Assembly (NCBI GenBank): GCA_937958265.1
Contig: CALGNX010000014.1
Location: forward strand, 1 to 64,000
Direction of reading: 5' to 3'
DNA: 64,000 bases
Origin: an uncultured Algibacter sp.
Lineage (GTDB): Bacteria; Bacteroidota; Bacteroidia; Flavobacteriales; Flavobacteriaceae
Shown piece by piece: positions 44,006 through 52,946 of this stretch (the stretch's first letter is position 1; every line of letters starts with the position of its first letter). Under the pieces are notes generated by a model, which did no database searches, was not told the origin of the DNA, and worked only from the letters and a program-made list of their open reading frames with translations. A program made the position numbers and the translations under genes.

Positions 44006-46561
44006 ATGAAAATTAAATTTGCAAAAAATAAGGTAAAAACGTTTAGCGCAGAAGAGGCATTCAATGCAGCTTTATTATATTTTAAAAACGACGATTTAGC
44101 TGCTCGTGTATGGTTAAATAAATATGCTTTGAAGGATTCTCAAGGACATATTTATGAGTTGACGCCTAATGATATGCACGCGCGTATTGCAAAAGAAATT
44201 GCAAGAATAGAAGCTAAATATGTAAATCCCTTATCAGAAAATGATGTTTTTAATTTAATTAAAGATTTTAAATATATTGTACCGCAAGGCAGTCCAATGG
44301 CAGGTATAGGTAATCCGTTTCAAATAGGTTCGTTATCTAATTGTTTTGTTATTGGAAATTCTGAAAACTCAGATTCCTATGGCGGTATTCTTAAAACAGA
44401 CCAAGAGCAAGTACAATTAATGAAGCGTCGAGGCGGTGTTGGTCACGATTTATCACATGTAAGACCAAAAGGATCTCCTGTTAAAAATGCAGCATTAACC
44501 TCTACAGGTTTAGTGCCTTTTATGGAGCGTTTTTCCAACTCGACAAGAGAAGTTGCACAAGATGGGCGTCGTGGTGCACTTATGCTTTCGGTATCTATTA
44601 ATCACCCAGATTCTGAAGATTTTATTAACGCCAAGTTGGAGCAAGGTAAAGTTACGGGTGCAAATGTTTCAGTGCGAGTGGACGATGCCTTTATGGAGGC
44701 CGTTAAAAACGATACGGAGTACACTCAGAAATATCCAATTTTTAGTAATAATCCCAAAATAGAAAAATCTATAAAGGCAAACGCTTTATGGAAAAAAATT
44801 ATTTATAACGCATGGCAATCCGCAGAACCTGGTATTTTATTTTGGGATACTATAATTAATGAATCTATACCAGATTGTTATGCAGATTTGGGGTATAAAA
44901 CGGTATCTACAAATCCATGTGGGGAAATTCCGTTATGCCCATACGATTCTTGTAGGTTGTTAGCGCTTAATTTATTTTCTTATGTTGAAAATCCATTTAC
45001 AAATAAAGCTAAATTTAATTTCAAATTATTTAAAAAACACGTTGCTTTAGCGCAGCGTATTATGGATGATATTATTGATTTGGAACTTGAAAAAATTGAT
45101 ATAATAATAAATAAAATTAAAGAAGACCCAGAGCATAAAGATGTAAAAGCTATTGAATTTAATTTGTGGCTAAATATTAAGAAAAAAGCGCAAGAAGGCA
45201 GACGTACAGGGGTAGGTATTACAGCCGAAGGCGATATGTTGGCAGCTTTAGGTATTCGATACGGAAGTGAAGAAGGTAATAGTTTTTCGTTAAAAGTGCA
45301 TAAAACCATTGCTATAGAAGCTTATAGGTCTTCTGTAAATTTAGCAAAGGAGCGTGGTGCATTTTCAATTTTTAATGCAGAACGGGAAAAAAATAATCCC
45401 TTTATATTACGATTAAAAGAAGCGGATAGCGAATTATATAGCGATATGTTGAAGTTTGGTAGGCGTAATATTGCTTTGCTAACTATTGCTCCTACAGGAA
45501 CAACAAGTTTAATGACGCAGACAACATCTGGAATAGAACCTGTATTTATGCCAGTTTATAAACGCCGAAGAAAAGTAAACCCAAATGATAAGGACGTACG
45601 TGTTGATTTTGTAGACGATGTTGGGGATTCCTGGGAGGAATACGTGGTTTTTCATCACGGTTTTAAACAGTGGATGGACGTTAATGATATTACTTTTTCA
45701 GAAGATTTTTCAGAGAAAGCTATAAATAAGTTAATTGAAAAATCGCCATATTACCAATCTACATCTAACGATGTGGATTGGCTAAGCAAAGTAACTATGC
45801 AAGGTGCTATTCAAAAATGGGTGGACCATTCTATTAGTGTTACTATAAATTTGCCAAATAATATTACCGAAGCCATGGTTGGCGATATATATTTAAAAGC
45901 TTGGGAGGTAGGGTGCAAGGGCATAACAGTCTACAGAGATGGTTCGCGTTCAGGCGTGTTACTTTCAAACGATGAAAAGAGTGAACAAGATGAAGATAGT
46001 AAACTAACGGCTTTTCCAATTAAGCGCCCATTGGTTTTAGAAGCAGATATTGTACGTTTTCAAAATAGTAAAGAAAAATGGATTGCTTTTATAGGTTTAA
46101 TTGATAACAAACCATACGAAGTATTTACAGGTCTAGCAGACGATGAAGATGGTATTTTAATTCCGCGTTGGGTTAACAAAGGTTTAATTATTAAAAACCG
46201 AAATGAAGATGGAAGCACGCGGTACGATGTGCAATATAAAAACACAAGAGGTTATAAAACAACAATTGAAGGCTTGTCGCACAAATTTAATCCAGAGTTT
46301 TGGAACTATGCTAAGCTAATTTCTGGTACACTGCGCCACGGTATGCCAATTGATAAAATTGTAGATTTAATAAATAGCTTACAATTGGATAGCGCATCTA
46401 TAAACACATGGAAAAATGGTGTAGTTAGAGCTTTAAAACGTTATGTTGAAGATGGTACTAAAGCGAAGGACGAGGCTTGCGATAATTGTAACTCCGAAAA
46501 TTTAATTTACCAAGAGGGTTGTTTAACGTGTAAAAATTGTGGAGCATCAAAATGCGGTTAA
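44006..46561 (+). CDS. nrdJ: Adenosylcobalamin-dependent ribonucleoside-diphosphate reductase (class II)
   Basis: Class II ribonucleotide reductase, making deoxyribonucleotides with a B12-generated radical and no oxygen requirement. Of 851 residues, the first active-site Cys is C113 (GSLSNCFVIG), the catalytic N-x-C-x-E triad is N303/C305/E307 in NPCGEIPL, TAPTGTTSLM-like IAPTGTTSLMTQTTSGIEP follows, and the C-terminus is a zinc-ribbon tail (CDNCNSEN..CLTCKNCGASKC) that carries the redox Cys pair. Length and organisation match the NrdJ of many Bacteroidota. No cobalamin riboswitch was recognised in the 264-base upstream gap. Confidence 0.95.
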   Translation: MKIKFAKNKVKTFSAEEAFNAALLYFKNDDLAARVWLNKYALKDSQGHIYELTPNDMHARIAKEIARIEAKYVNPLSENDVFNLIKDFKYIVPQGSPMAGIGNPFQIGSLSNCFVIGNSENSDSYGGILKTDQEQVQLMKRRGGVGHDLSHVRPKGSPVKNAALTSTGLVPFMERFSNSTREVAQDGRRGALMLSVSINHPDSEDFINAKLEQGKVTGANVSVRVDDAFMEAVKNDTEYTQKYPIFSNNPKIEKSIKANALWKKIIYNAWQSAEPGILFWDTIINESIPDCYADLGYKTVSTNPCGEIPLCPYDSCRLLALNLFSYVENPFTNKAKFNFKLFKKHVALAQRIMDDIIDLELEKIDIIINKIKEDPEHKDVKAIEFNLWLNIKKKAQEGRRTGVGITAEGDMLAALGIRYGSEEGNSFSLKVHKTIAIEAYRSSVNLAKERGAFSIFNAEREKNNPFILRLKEADSELYSDMLKFGRRNIALLTIAPTGTTSLMTQTTSGIEPVFMPVYKRRRKVNPNDKDVRVDFVDDVGDSWEEYVVFHHGFKQWMDVNDITFSEDFSEKAINKLIEKSPYYQSTSNDVDWLSKVTMQGAIQKWVDHSISVTINLPNNITEAMVGDIYLKAWEVGCKGITVYRDGSRSGVLLSNDEKSEQDEDSKLTAFPIKRPLVLEADIVRFQNSKEKWIAFIGLIDNKPYEVFTGLADDEDGILIPRWVNKGLIIKNRNEDGSTRYDVQYKNTRGYKTTIEGLSHKFNPEFWNYAKLISGTLRHGMPIDKIVDLINSLQLDSASINTWKNGVVRALKRYVEDGTKAKDEACDNCNSENLIYQEGCLTCKNCGASKCG

Positions 46562-46731
46562 TTAAAGTGATTACCAAAGTTGTTTTAGGTTTATTAAAAT
46601 AAATATTTATTAGCGTTGCTTTAATAGTGAAATGGTGTTTTAAAACATTTATTATAACAGTGTTGTTTTAGTAATAATTGCAATTGGCTAATAACAGTGT
46701 TACGTAACTAATAAAAATTGATAAATTATTG

Positions 46732-46739
46732 TATTTTTG
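46732..46739 (+). promoter_or_regulatory. -7 promoter element of prfA
   Basis: TATTTTTG matches TAnnTTTG, 20 bases before the ATG at 46760. No TTG lies at the usual spacing, so only the -7 box is supported. Confidence 0.45.
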
Positions 46740-46759
46740 AAAATCAATAAATAAGGCAA

Positions 46760-47836
46760 ATGTTAGAGAAATTACAAATAGTAAAACAACGTTTTGATGA
46801 GGTTAGTGATTTAATTATCCAACCCGATATTATTACAGACCAAAAACGGTATGTTTCCCTAAATAGAGAATATAAAGATTTGCGTATTCTTATGGATAAG
46901 CGTGAATTATACATAGATTTTACCGATAATTTAGCGGAGGCTGAAGAGATTATAGCTGATGGTAGTGATGCAGAAATGGTTGAAATGGCAAAGCTGCAGT
47001 TTGAAGAAGCAAAAGAAGGTATCCCTAAGCTAGAAGAAGAAATAAAAATGCTTTTAATACCAAAAGATCCTGAAGATGCTAAAAATGCTGTTGTAGAGCT
47101 ACGGGCAGGAACTGGAGGCGATGAGGCAAGTATTTTTGCAGGCGATTTGTTTAGAATGTATAGCAAGTATTGTGAAAGTAAGGGCTGGAAGGTTGATACG
47201 GTAGATTATAGCGAAGGTACTAATGGTGGCTTTAAAGAAATTCAGTTTGAAGTTTCTGGTAATGATGTTTATGGTACATTAAAGTTTGAAGCAGGTGTAC
47301 ACCGTGTACAACGTGTGCCACAAACGGAAACTCAAGGTCGAGTACACACCAGTGCTGCAACAGTTATGGTTTTTCCTGAAGCCGAAGAATTTGATGTTGA
47401 AATAAATCCAAAAGATGTAAGAATTGATTTTTTCTGTTCGTCTGGACCAGGAGGACAATCTGTAAATACCACATATTCTGCGGTACGATTAACACACGTT
47501 CCAACAGGTTTAGTGGCGCAATGTCAAGATCAAAAGTCGCAACATAAAAACAAGGAAAAAGCTTTTAAAGTATTACGTTCGCGTTTGTATGATTTGGAAT
47601 TGGCCAAAAAGAACGAAGAGGACGCCGCTTTACGTGGCACCATGGTAACAAGTGGCGATAGAAGTGCGAAAATTAGAACTTACAACTATTCGCAAGGTCG
47701 TGTAACAGACCATAGAATTGGATTAACTTTATATGATTTGTCTAATATTGTAAATGGCGATATTCAAAAAATTATAGACGAGTTACAATTGGCAGATAAT
47801 ACAGAAAAGTTAAAGGCTAATACAGATGTACTTTAA
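46760..47836 (+). CDS. prfA: Peptide chain release factor 1
   Basis: RF1 ends translation at UAA and UAG. The 358 residues include the coiled N-terminal domain, the anticodon-mimic domain, the PTC loop GGQ at 231-233 ([20 protein letters not shown], with Ser instead of the common His after GGQ) and the C-terminal [22 protein letters not shown]. The Gln of GGQ would be methylated by PrmC. It is 130 bases upstream of pyrF in the same direction. Length is normal. Confidence 0.96.
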   Translation: MLEKLQIVKQRFDEVSDLIIQPDIITDQKRYVSLNREYKDLRILMDKRELYIDFTDNLAEAEEIIADGSDAEMVEMAKLQFEEAKEGIPKLEEEIKMLLIPKDPEDAKNAVVELRAGTGGDEASIFAGDLFRMYSKYCESKGWKVDTVDYSEGTNGGFKEIQFEVSGNDVYGTLKFEAGVHRVQRVPQTETQGRVHTSAATVMVFPEAEEFDVEINPKDVRIDFFCSSGPGGQSVNTTYSAVRLTHVPTGLVAQCQDQKSQHKNKEKAFKVLRSRLYDLELAKKNEEDAALRGTMVTSGDRSAKIRTYNYSQGRVTDHRIGLTLYDLSNIVNGDIQKIIDELQLADNTEKLKANTDVL

Positions 47837-47966
47837 GCTAAAGTGTATTCATAATTTCTGCAAAATATAGCTGCTCACTAAAAAAAATAATTAAACAGTG
47901 ATTTTAAGCTTTAAAAGCCAAAACAATCACATTAATACTATCCTCATCGTGTAGGATTAAGAAGGG

Positions 47967-48785
47967 ATGACAACAAGCCAACTCGTAGAACAAATTAGAA
48001 AAAAGAAATCCTTTTTGTGTATTGGTTTAGATGTAGATTTAAATAAAATACCAAAACATCTTTTAAAGGAAAGTGATCCTATTTTTGCCTTTAATAAAGC
48101 GATTATAGATGCTACGCATCACTTATGCGTAGCTTACAAGCCAAATATAGCTTTTTACGAAGCCTACGGTATTAAAGGTTGGCAGGCACTAGAAAAAACA
48201 ATAAAATATTTAAACGATAACTATCCTGAGATTTTTACCATTGCCGATGCTAAGCGTGGGGATATTGGAAACACTAGTACAATGTATGCTAAAGCTTTTT
48301 TTGAGGATTTAGCTTTTGATTCTGTGACTGTAGCGCCATATATGGGAAAAGATTCAATAGAACCTTTTTTAGCCTTTAAAAATAAGCATACTATAATGTT
48401 AGCGCTTACATCTAACCAAGGTGCTTTCGATTTTCAAACTAAGGCAATTGATGGCAAAGAGGTTTATAAGCATGTATTGGAAACCTCCAAGTCTTGGAAG
48501 CATGCAGAGCATTTAATGTATGTTGTAGGGGCTACTAAAGCTGAGTATTTTGCTGATATTAGAAAAATTATTCCAAACAGCTTTTTATTAGTCCCAGGTG
48601 TTGGCGCTCAAGGCGGAAATTTACAGGATGTTTGTAAATATGGTATGAACGCTAACGTAGGCTTATTAATTAATTCTTCTAGAGGTATAATTTATGCATC
48701 GACCAGCGAGAATTATGCGCACGCTGCGGCGCTAAAAGCTAAAGAGCTGCAAAGTGCTATGCAAAAGATTTTATTGAACCGATGA
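47967..48785 (+). CDS. pyrF: Orotidine 5'-phosphate decarboxylase (type 2)
   Basis: PyrF decarboxylates OMP to UMP, the last step of de novo pyrimidine synthesis. The 272-residue TIM barrel has [18 protein letters not shown] at the start, [12 protein letters not shown], and the catalytic Lys/Asp motif in [19 protein letters not shown], and the phosphate loop [15 protein letters not shown]. The longer type-2 sequence is normal for Bacteroidota. It overlaps by 15 bases the end of a possible small convergent frame on the minus strand. Confidence 0.96.
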   Translation: MTTSQLVEQIRKKKSFLCIGLDVDLNKIPKHLLKESDPIFAFNKAIIDATHHLCVAYKPNIAFYEAYGIKGWQALEKTIKYLNDNYPEIFTIADAKRGDIGNTSTMYAKAFFEDLAFDSVTVAPYMGKDSIEPFLAFKNKHTIMLALTSNQGAFDFQTKAIDGKEVYKHVLETSKSWKHAEHLMYVVGATKAEYFADIRKIIPNSFLLVPGVGAQGGNLQDVCKYGMNANVGLLINSSRGIIYASTSENYAHAAALKAKELQSAMQKILLNR

Positions 48786-48923
48786 TGATTGATAACCTTC
48801 GGGAAATTCAATTTTACTTATATCATCTACGAAGTTTGCAACTATTTTTTCTATATCCTTTAATGCACTGTATTTTTTTAGGTTTGGTTTAATTTTACCG
48901 ACTTTACAAAATTGAGTGTTCAT
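48771..48923 (-). CDS. Possible small protein of 50 residues, convergent with pyrF
   Basis: An ATG-initiated frame encoding a Lys-rich peptide beginning [20 protein letters not shown] and ending [18 protein letters not shown]. It is hydrophilic with alternating helical charges and no membrane segment or known motif. The upstream sequence is A-rich, as is common before start codons in this group. No homologue comes to mind, so it remains uncertain; the partial overlap with pyrF at the 3' end is compatible with a real convergent gene. Confidence 0.4.
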   Translation of the reverse strand: MNTQFCKVGKIKPNLKKYSALKDIEKIVANFVDDISKIEFPEGYQSSSVQ

Positions 48924-49078
48924 AACTTTAGTTTTTTTTCTTAATATACGTGTAAATGACGGTTTTAGATGTTTTTTTTTGTTAAAAAAAAATTAAATTA
49001 TATGTATATAGCGCATTAATTGCTGCTTCGTTTTAATTATAAGTTGGTACGCTATTAAAAGTTTGAAACTACTATCTT

Positions 49079-49114
49079 AAAAAGGGCTTATAATTTAAAT
49101 TACAAGCCCTTTTT
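49079..49114. terminator. Hairpin with A and T runs (bidirectional terminator)
   Basis: AAAAAGGGCTT (49079-49089) pairs with AAGCCCTTTTT (49104-49114); inner TAATTTAAATTA continues the palindrome. About 290 bases after pyrF and 420 bases beyond the DUF4197 gene, so what it terminates is unclear. Confidence 0.65.
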
Positions 49115-49333
49115 ATGGTGTGCTTTTTGAATTTTAAATACTCGTTAAAACGTTTGTATTTAATGATTTACCCATTTAAATTAGGTGAAGGCTGTTGAAC
49201 TATTTTTTCGCTAATTAGATTGCGAAAGGTAAATAATAGTGTGAGTTATTGTTTAATTTTTTAATAACGTAGCGACATAAAATAATTACAATATATACAT
49301 CTTGTGTATTGCTAACCCCTTTAAGTAGCAATT

Positions 49334-49489
49334 GCGTTAGGGATTGAAGCGGCATCCTTTTTTAAACAATAATAATCTATGTTTACCACTTGCACACCGA
49401 AATAAGATAAAAAGCAATGCCTTTAAGGGTTTACTTTACGGTTTTAAAAAGATATAGTGTAAAGCCTGACCCTTTTCGGGTAACGCCCA
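49334..49489 (-). repeat. Dispersed repeat with GCGTTA/TAACGC ends, longer copy
   Basis: Read on the minus strand: TGGGCGTTACCCGAAAAGGG, then TCAGGCTTT, a variable middle of about 100 bases, and GGATGCCGCTTCAATCCCTAACGC. Both end blocks match the shorter copy at 58280-58368. The tips are inverted (GCGTTA/TAACGC), like a MITE or REP-type element. I recall similar blocks in other flavobacterial intergenic regions, but this has not been checked. It lies just downstream of the DUF4197 gene. Confidence 0.7.
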
Positions 49490-49530
49490 ATACGTTATTA
49501 AATTATTTTATGTCTCACCTGGCTTAAAGT

Positions 49531-50238
49531 TTAATCTTGCAGTGCAAATACCTTTTTTAATAGATCTGTTGTGCGCGACGATGTTTTTGTTCTTATATCT
49601 TTTTCCTCCACAGCAATCATGGTAAATACGCCTTTTAATGCTTCGCCTGTTACGTAATCTGTTAAATTTGGATTTACATTACTTGTAAAAGGGATACTAT
49701 TGTATTTTGTTATCAGTTTACTCCAAATTTCGTCTGCACCAACTTTTTTAAATGAGTTTTTTATTACCGGATTAAATTTAGCATAAAGTGCTTGTTCGGT
49801 TTTTGAGTTTAAATATTCTGTTGCTGCGTTGTTATTTCCTAATAAAATATTTTTTGCATCGCTAAAGGTTATCCCTTTTACGGCATTAATAAAAATAGGC
49901 GTAGCTTCTTGCACGGCATCTTCGGCCGCTCTATTTAATACTTTTAAACCTTTGTCTGCTAAATTTCCTAAGCCAATGTCGCGCAGACCTTTGTCTACCT
50001 TTTGTAATTCTGCTGGTAATAAAATTTTAACTAAATCGTTTTTAAAAAAACCATCAGTTTGGGTAAGTTTTTTTACTTGCTTATCTATGCCAAAATCCAA
50101 AGCTTGTCTTAAGCCCGATGCTATTTCTGTATTTCCTAGTACACCACCGGCTTGTGGTAATTGCTTAACGACTTGTTGAAGCTCGGCACATGAAAGAATA
50201 TTAAATATTAAAAGAACAGCTAACAGTTTACGTATCAT
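49531..50238 (-). CDS. DUF4197 lipoprotein
   Basis: A 235-residue protein with lipobox NILSC (Cys17) and the DUF4197 body: IASGLRQALDFGIDKQVKKL, NDLVKILLPAELQKVDKGLR, LKVLNRAAEDAVQEATPIFI, AVKGITFSDAKNILLGNNNA and DYVTGEALKGVFTMIAVEE. It is mostly alpha-helical and predicted to be periplasmic. The function is unknown. It is divergent from the thioredoxin-domain gene at 50387, with 148 bases between. Confidence 0.93.
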   Translation of the reverse strand: MIRKLLAVLLIFNILSCAELQQVVKQLPQAGGVLGNTEIASGLRQALDFGIDKQVKKLTQTDGFFKNDLVKILLPAELQKVDKGLRDIGLGNLADKGLKVLNRAAEDAVQEATPIFINAVKGITFSDAKNILLGNNNAATEYLNSKTEQALYAKFNPVIKNSFKKVGADEIWSKLITKYNSIPFTSNVNPNLTDYVTGEALKGVFTMIAVEEKDIRTKTSSRTTDLLKKVFALQD

Positions 50239-50386
50239 AATTTTGGGTTTTATTTTTATAAATGTATAAATTTTAGGCTTAAAATAATGTAGGATATGAA
50301 ATTATATTTAATAAATGGTATTTTTGCACAATCTTTGCTGTGAATGGTGGTTAACATAAAGATATTAAACTTAAGTAGCTATTGAA

Positions 50387-51520
50387 ATGAAATTTTATAA
50401 GAAAACCTTTATTCTATTAAGTATTCTGTGTTCTACGTTTATTTTTGGACAAATAAATATATCTGAAGAAATTCAGCCTTCTGCAATTGCTAACCAAAAA
50501 ACCAATGCATTGTACTTTATTGATTTTTGGGCTACTTGGTGTGGACCTTGTATACATGTGTCAAAATATTTAGAAACGCTACAGGAGCAATACCCTAACG
50601 ATTTTTACATTGTTTCTTTAACTAAGGAAAGTCCTGATGTCGTTTCTCGGTTTATGACGAAATACAACACTAAACTTGCTGTAGCTATTGATAATGAGGG
50701 CGAAACATTTAAAAAAAATAAGGTTACTAGTTTGCCTTATGGTATTTTATATAACGCAAATGGCGATGTGCTCTGGAGGGGGCACCCAGCCGATTTAAAA
50801 GGTTATCAAATTGGGAACTTTATAAATAGGAATAAAAGTCGTATTGCGGTTACAGAAATGTTAAAGGTTAAAGCCTACGACCCGGTTGTTGTTTTTGAGG
50901 AGATTGAACAGGAGGATGATTTTGAGGTAGTTAATTTAGATAATACAGCTGATAATAAGGTTTTTTTGGTTGAAACGCATAAATCGTACTTTAAACTTAA
51001 AGGGGATTTAAAATCGATATTGGCCTATGCTTTAAATAGCCATAAAAGCCAAATAGAAATTCCTGAGGATTTAAACCAGTGTTTTGATATGCGTTTTAAG
51101 TTGGATTCTAAATCCTATTTTAATAAACCTAAGGCCATTTTAAAGGCTTTAAGACTAAAGAGTGCCGAGGGAGAAGTTAAAGGTGAGGTTTTGGTATTTG
51201 ATATTAAGACACCACATTTCTGGGGGGTAGAAGAAATTAACTGGGGTCCCGATACACCTAGATTTTTAATAGGTACTACCGAAATTAAAGCAGATAATGT
51301 GAGTTTGCTAGAAATTAAATCTAAACTTATTGATGTTTTGGATCTGCCTATTGTTATATACCATGATGATTTAGATGTTAGCCTTTTACATGATTGGGAT
51401 ATACATTATAAATACTTTGATTTAATGGTGTCTGTTATGAGAGATAATTTTGGTATTAATGTTTCTAAAAAAACTATTAATCATCCAAAATATACTGTTT
51501 CAAAAAGAGGTTTTTTTTAA
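50387..51520 (+). CDS. Exported thioredoxin-fold protein fused to a DUF3738-like domain
   Basis: A 377-residue protein with a signal peptide (1-21, ending IFGQ), a TlpA/thioredoxin domain (about 25-150) with the redox motif WCGPC at 51-55, cis-Pro segment SLPYGILYNANGDVLWRG, and a C-terminal domain (about 185-377) with LKSILAYALN, FDMRFKLDS, ADNVSLLEIKSKLIDVLDLP and a final TVSKRGFF. That second part resembles the DUF3738 (TIGR03435-type) domain common in Acidobacteria and Bacteroidota. It is likely a periplasmic thiol-disulphide or resistance factor; the partner protein is unknown. Confidence 0.8.
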   Translation: MKFYKKTFILLSILCSTFIFGQINISEEIQPSAIANQKTNALYFIDFWATWCGPCIHVSKYLETLQEQYPNDFYIVSLTKESPDVVSRFMTKYNTKLAVAIDNEGETFKKNKVTSLPYGILYNANGDVLWRGHPADLKGYQIGNFINRNKSRIAVTEMLKVKAYDPVVVFEEIEQEDDFEVVNLDNTADNKVFLVETHKSYFKLKGDLKSILAYALNSHKSQIEIPEDLNQCFDMRFKLDSKSYFNKPKAILKALRLKSAEGEVKGEVLVFDIKTPHFWGVEEINWGPDTPRFLIGTTEIKADNVSLLEIKSKLIDVLDLPIVIYHDDLDVSLLHDWDIHYKYFDLMVSVMRDNFGINVSKKTINHPKYTVSKRGFF

Positions 51521-51605
51521 TTTAAGTGTTCTTTATACCTGGGGTAAAATCCCTACAGAAAGTCATTTTTGTATTTGATATTAAATTAGAATTGAATTAT
51601 TCTAT

Positions 51606-52319
51606 TTAATTGTTCTTTGGCTCTTTTTTTATTTTATTAATAAATACCTGTAAACTTTTACCGTATTTTGATGCTTTTACCTTTGGTGTTAAAACTTTAT
51701 TTATAGTATCTAGTAAATCTATTCTCGCATTATACAGTTCTTTTAAAGCCAAATAAGGAGCTACCTCGCTATTTTTATTGTTTAAAGCAAAATTTACAGT
51801 GTAAAGGTATTTTCGTTTCAAGCTATTATTAGCTTCTTTTTTTATTGCATTTAATTTAATAGTATCATTCTGTTTGCTAGCGTCAAACTGTTCTTTAATT
51901 AAATCCAAATTTCTATTATTTAACTTAGAAATTAGTGTGTAGTATTTTTCTAGTATCTTTTGTTGTTGAGAGCCATTAATTTTTGCATCGTAGGAGAACT
52001 CTTTTAGACTCGTATAAATTTCAGTGGTGCCTTTATCTGCAAAAAAAGAAATTTGTTCGTTTTTAGCACCTTGTTTGTCTAGTTGTAAGTAGAATAACTC
52101 GGGAGTATCTACAGTGCCGTGCAATTCAATATTTGGGTTGCCATTAATTTCTAGTGAGTCTATGGTTACCATTAAAGTATCTTCATATTTTTTTAGATAA
52201 AGTGTACCTTTTTTTAACCCTTCAATCTTTATTTTCACAGTTAGGTTGGATTCGTTTTTATTGCAAGCAATAAAAAGTAGCGCTATAGATAGGAGACTAA
52301 AAAATAATGTTTTTTTCAT
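51606..52319 (-). CDS. DUF4369 family lipoprotein
   Basis: About 237 residues from the Met at 52319, with lipoprotein signal MKKTLFFSLLSIALLFIAC (Cys19) and the DUF4369 beta domain: VKIKIEGLKKGTLYLKKYED, NPNIELHGTVDTPELFYLQL and FFADKGTTEIYTSL. The DUF4369 domain is often followed by a thioredoxin domain; here it is followed by a helical C-terminal region instead, so the protein is the short, Trx-less form. The frame is open to an earlier ATG at 52352, rejected because it would put 11 residues before the signal peptide. Convergent with the thioredoxin-DUF3738 gene. Confidence 0.85.
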   Translation of the reverse strand: MKKTLFFSLLSIALLFIACNKNESNLTVKIKIEGLKKGTLYLKKYEDTLMVTIDSLEINGNPNIELHGTVDTPELFYLQLDKQGAKNEQISFFADKGTTEIYTSLKEFSYDAKINGSQQQKILEKYYTLISKLNNRNLDLIKEQFDASKQNDTIKLNAIKKEANNSLKRKYLYTVNFALNNKNSEVAPYLALKELYNARIDLLDTINKVLTPKVKASKYGKSLQVFINKIKKEPKNN

Positions 52320-52615
52320 GGTGGTTGCTATATTAAAAAACGCAAATATCAAACAAATAAATGTTTTTTACTAGTGGCATTTTACTAATTTATTTTTGAT
52401 GTGTTATATGCGAACATTATGCTTTAAGTATTTAAGTGAATTACTAAAAGTTAGTATCGAAATAAAATTTGAGTTTAATATTTTTATTATAAAAAACACT
52501 CTTGTTTTAGTTTGGCACGTGTATTGATTGTTATTTAAGGAGTTGTAATTTGAAATAAAACTCATGGCGTGGTTTCCTTAAGTTTTATACATTTCATTTT
52601 ATTTTTTGGTTAGTT
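52320..52615. other. Intergenic region upstream of the DUF4369 gene
   Basis: AT-rich, no gene seen. It must hold the minus-strand promoter of the DUF4369 lipoprotein; a plus-strand transcript ending at the 52616 hairpin may start here, but I could not fix its promoter. Confidence 0.35.
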
Positions 52616-52647
52616 AAAAAGCACCCTAGTTTAGGGTGCTTTTTTTG
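52616..52647 (+). terminator. Orphan intrinsic terminator
   Basis: Perfect 13-bp stem AAAAAGCACCCTA (52616-52628) / TAGGGTGCTTTTT (52632-52644) with a GTT loop and a T run on the plus strand. No plus-strand gene precedes it within 1 kb, apart from the thioredoxin gene ending at 51520. Confidence 0.85.
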
Positions 52648-52794
52648 GTTTTCGTATTTATAATGTGGTTTTATTGATAATGTTTCACCTTGTGTTTTAT
52701 CGATATAAACACTTGTTTTATTTTTTAATGTTAAATTTTTATGTATTACATCGATTTATAGTGTATTTAGTCGTTAAAAATGATTCTATAGTTA

Positions 52795-52802
52795 TATATT
52801 TG
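52795..52802 (+). promoter_or_regulatory. -7 promoter element of a possible small RNA
   Basis: TATATTTG matches TAnnTTTG exactly. It faces the terminator at 52914-52946 with no coding frame between; no clear TTG box lies upstream. Confidence 0.4.
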
Positions 52803-52807
52803 ACTTG

Positions 52808-52946
52808 TACTAAATAACACACATTTTAGTATATTGGATTAATTAGTGTTTGCGTTGTCTAGTTATGTTGGAGCTCCAAATTTAATAAGATAACAATAAA
52901 AGCAAATTATAAGAAGACCGAGTTTGAGGGAACTCGGTCTTTTTTA
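52808..52946 (+). ncRNA. Candidate small RNA of about 140 nt
   Basis: A -7 box at 52795-52802 and a strong terminator hairpin (AAGACCGAGTT 52914-52924 / AACTCGGTCTT 52931-52941, then T run) delimit a gene-free plus-strand interval. A GGAGCTCC palindrome at about 52870 may form a further hairpin. The transcription start and the existence of the RNA are inferred, not observed. Confidence 0.35.

Noticed and set aside
44980-45309. 109-codon minus-strand frame within nrdJ
   Set aside because: Antisense of a well-supported gene with no coding features of its own.
46744-47166. 140-codon frame on the minus strand over the start of prfA
   Set aside because: Ser-rich antisense shadow of the RF1 coiled N-terminus; no family resemblance.
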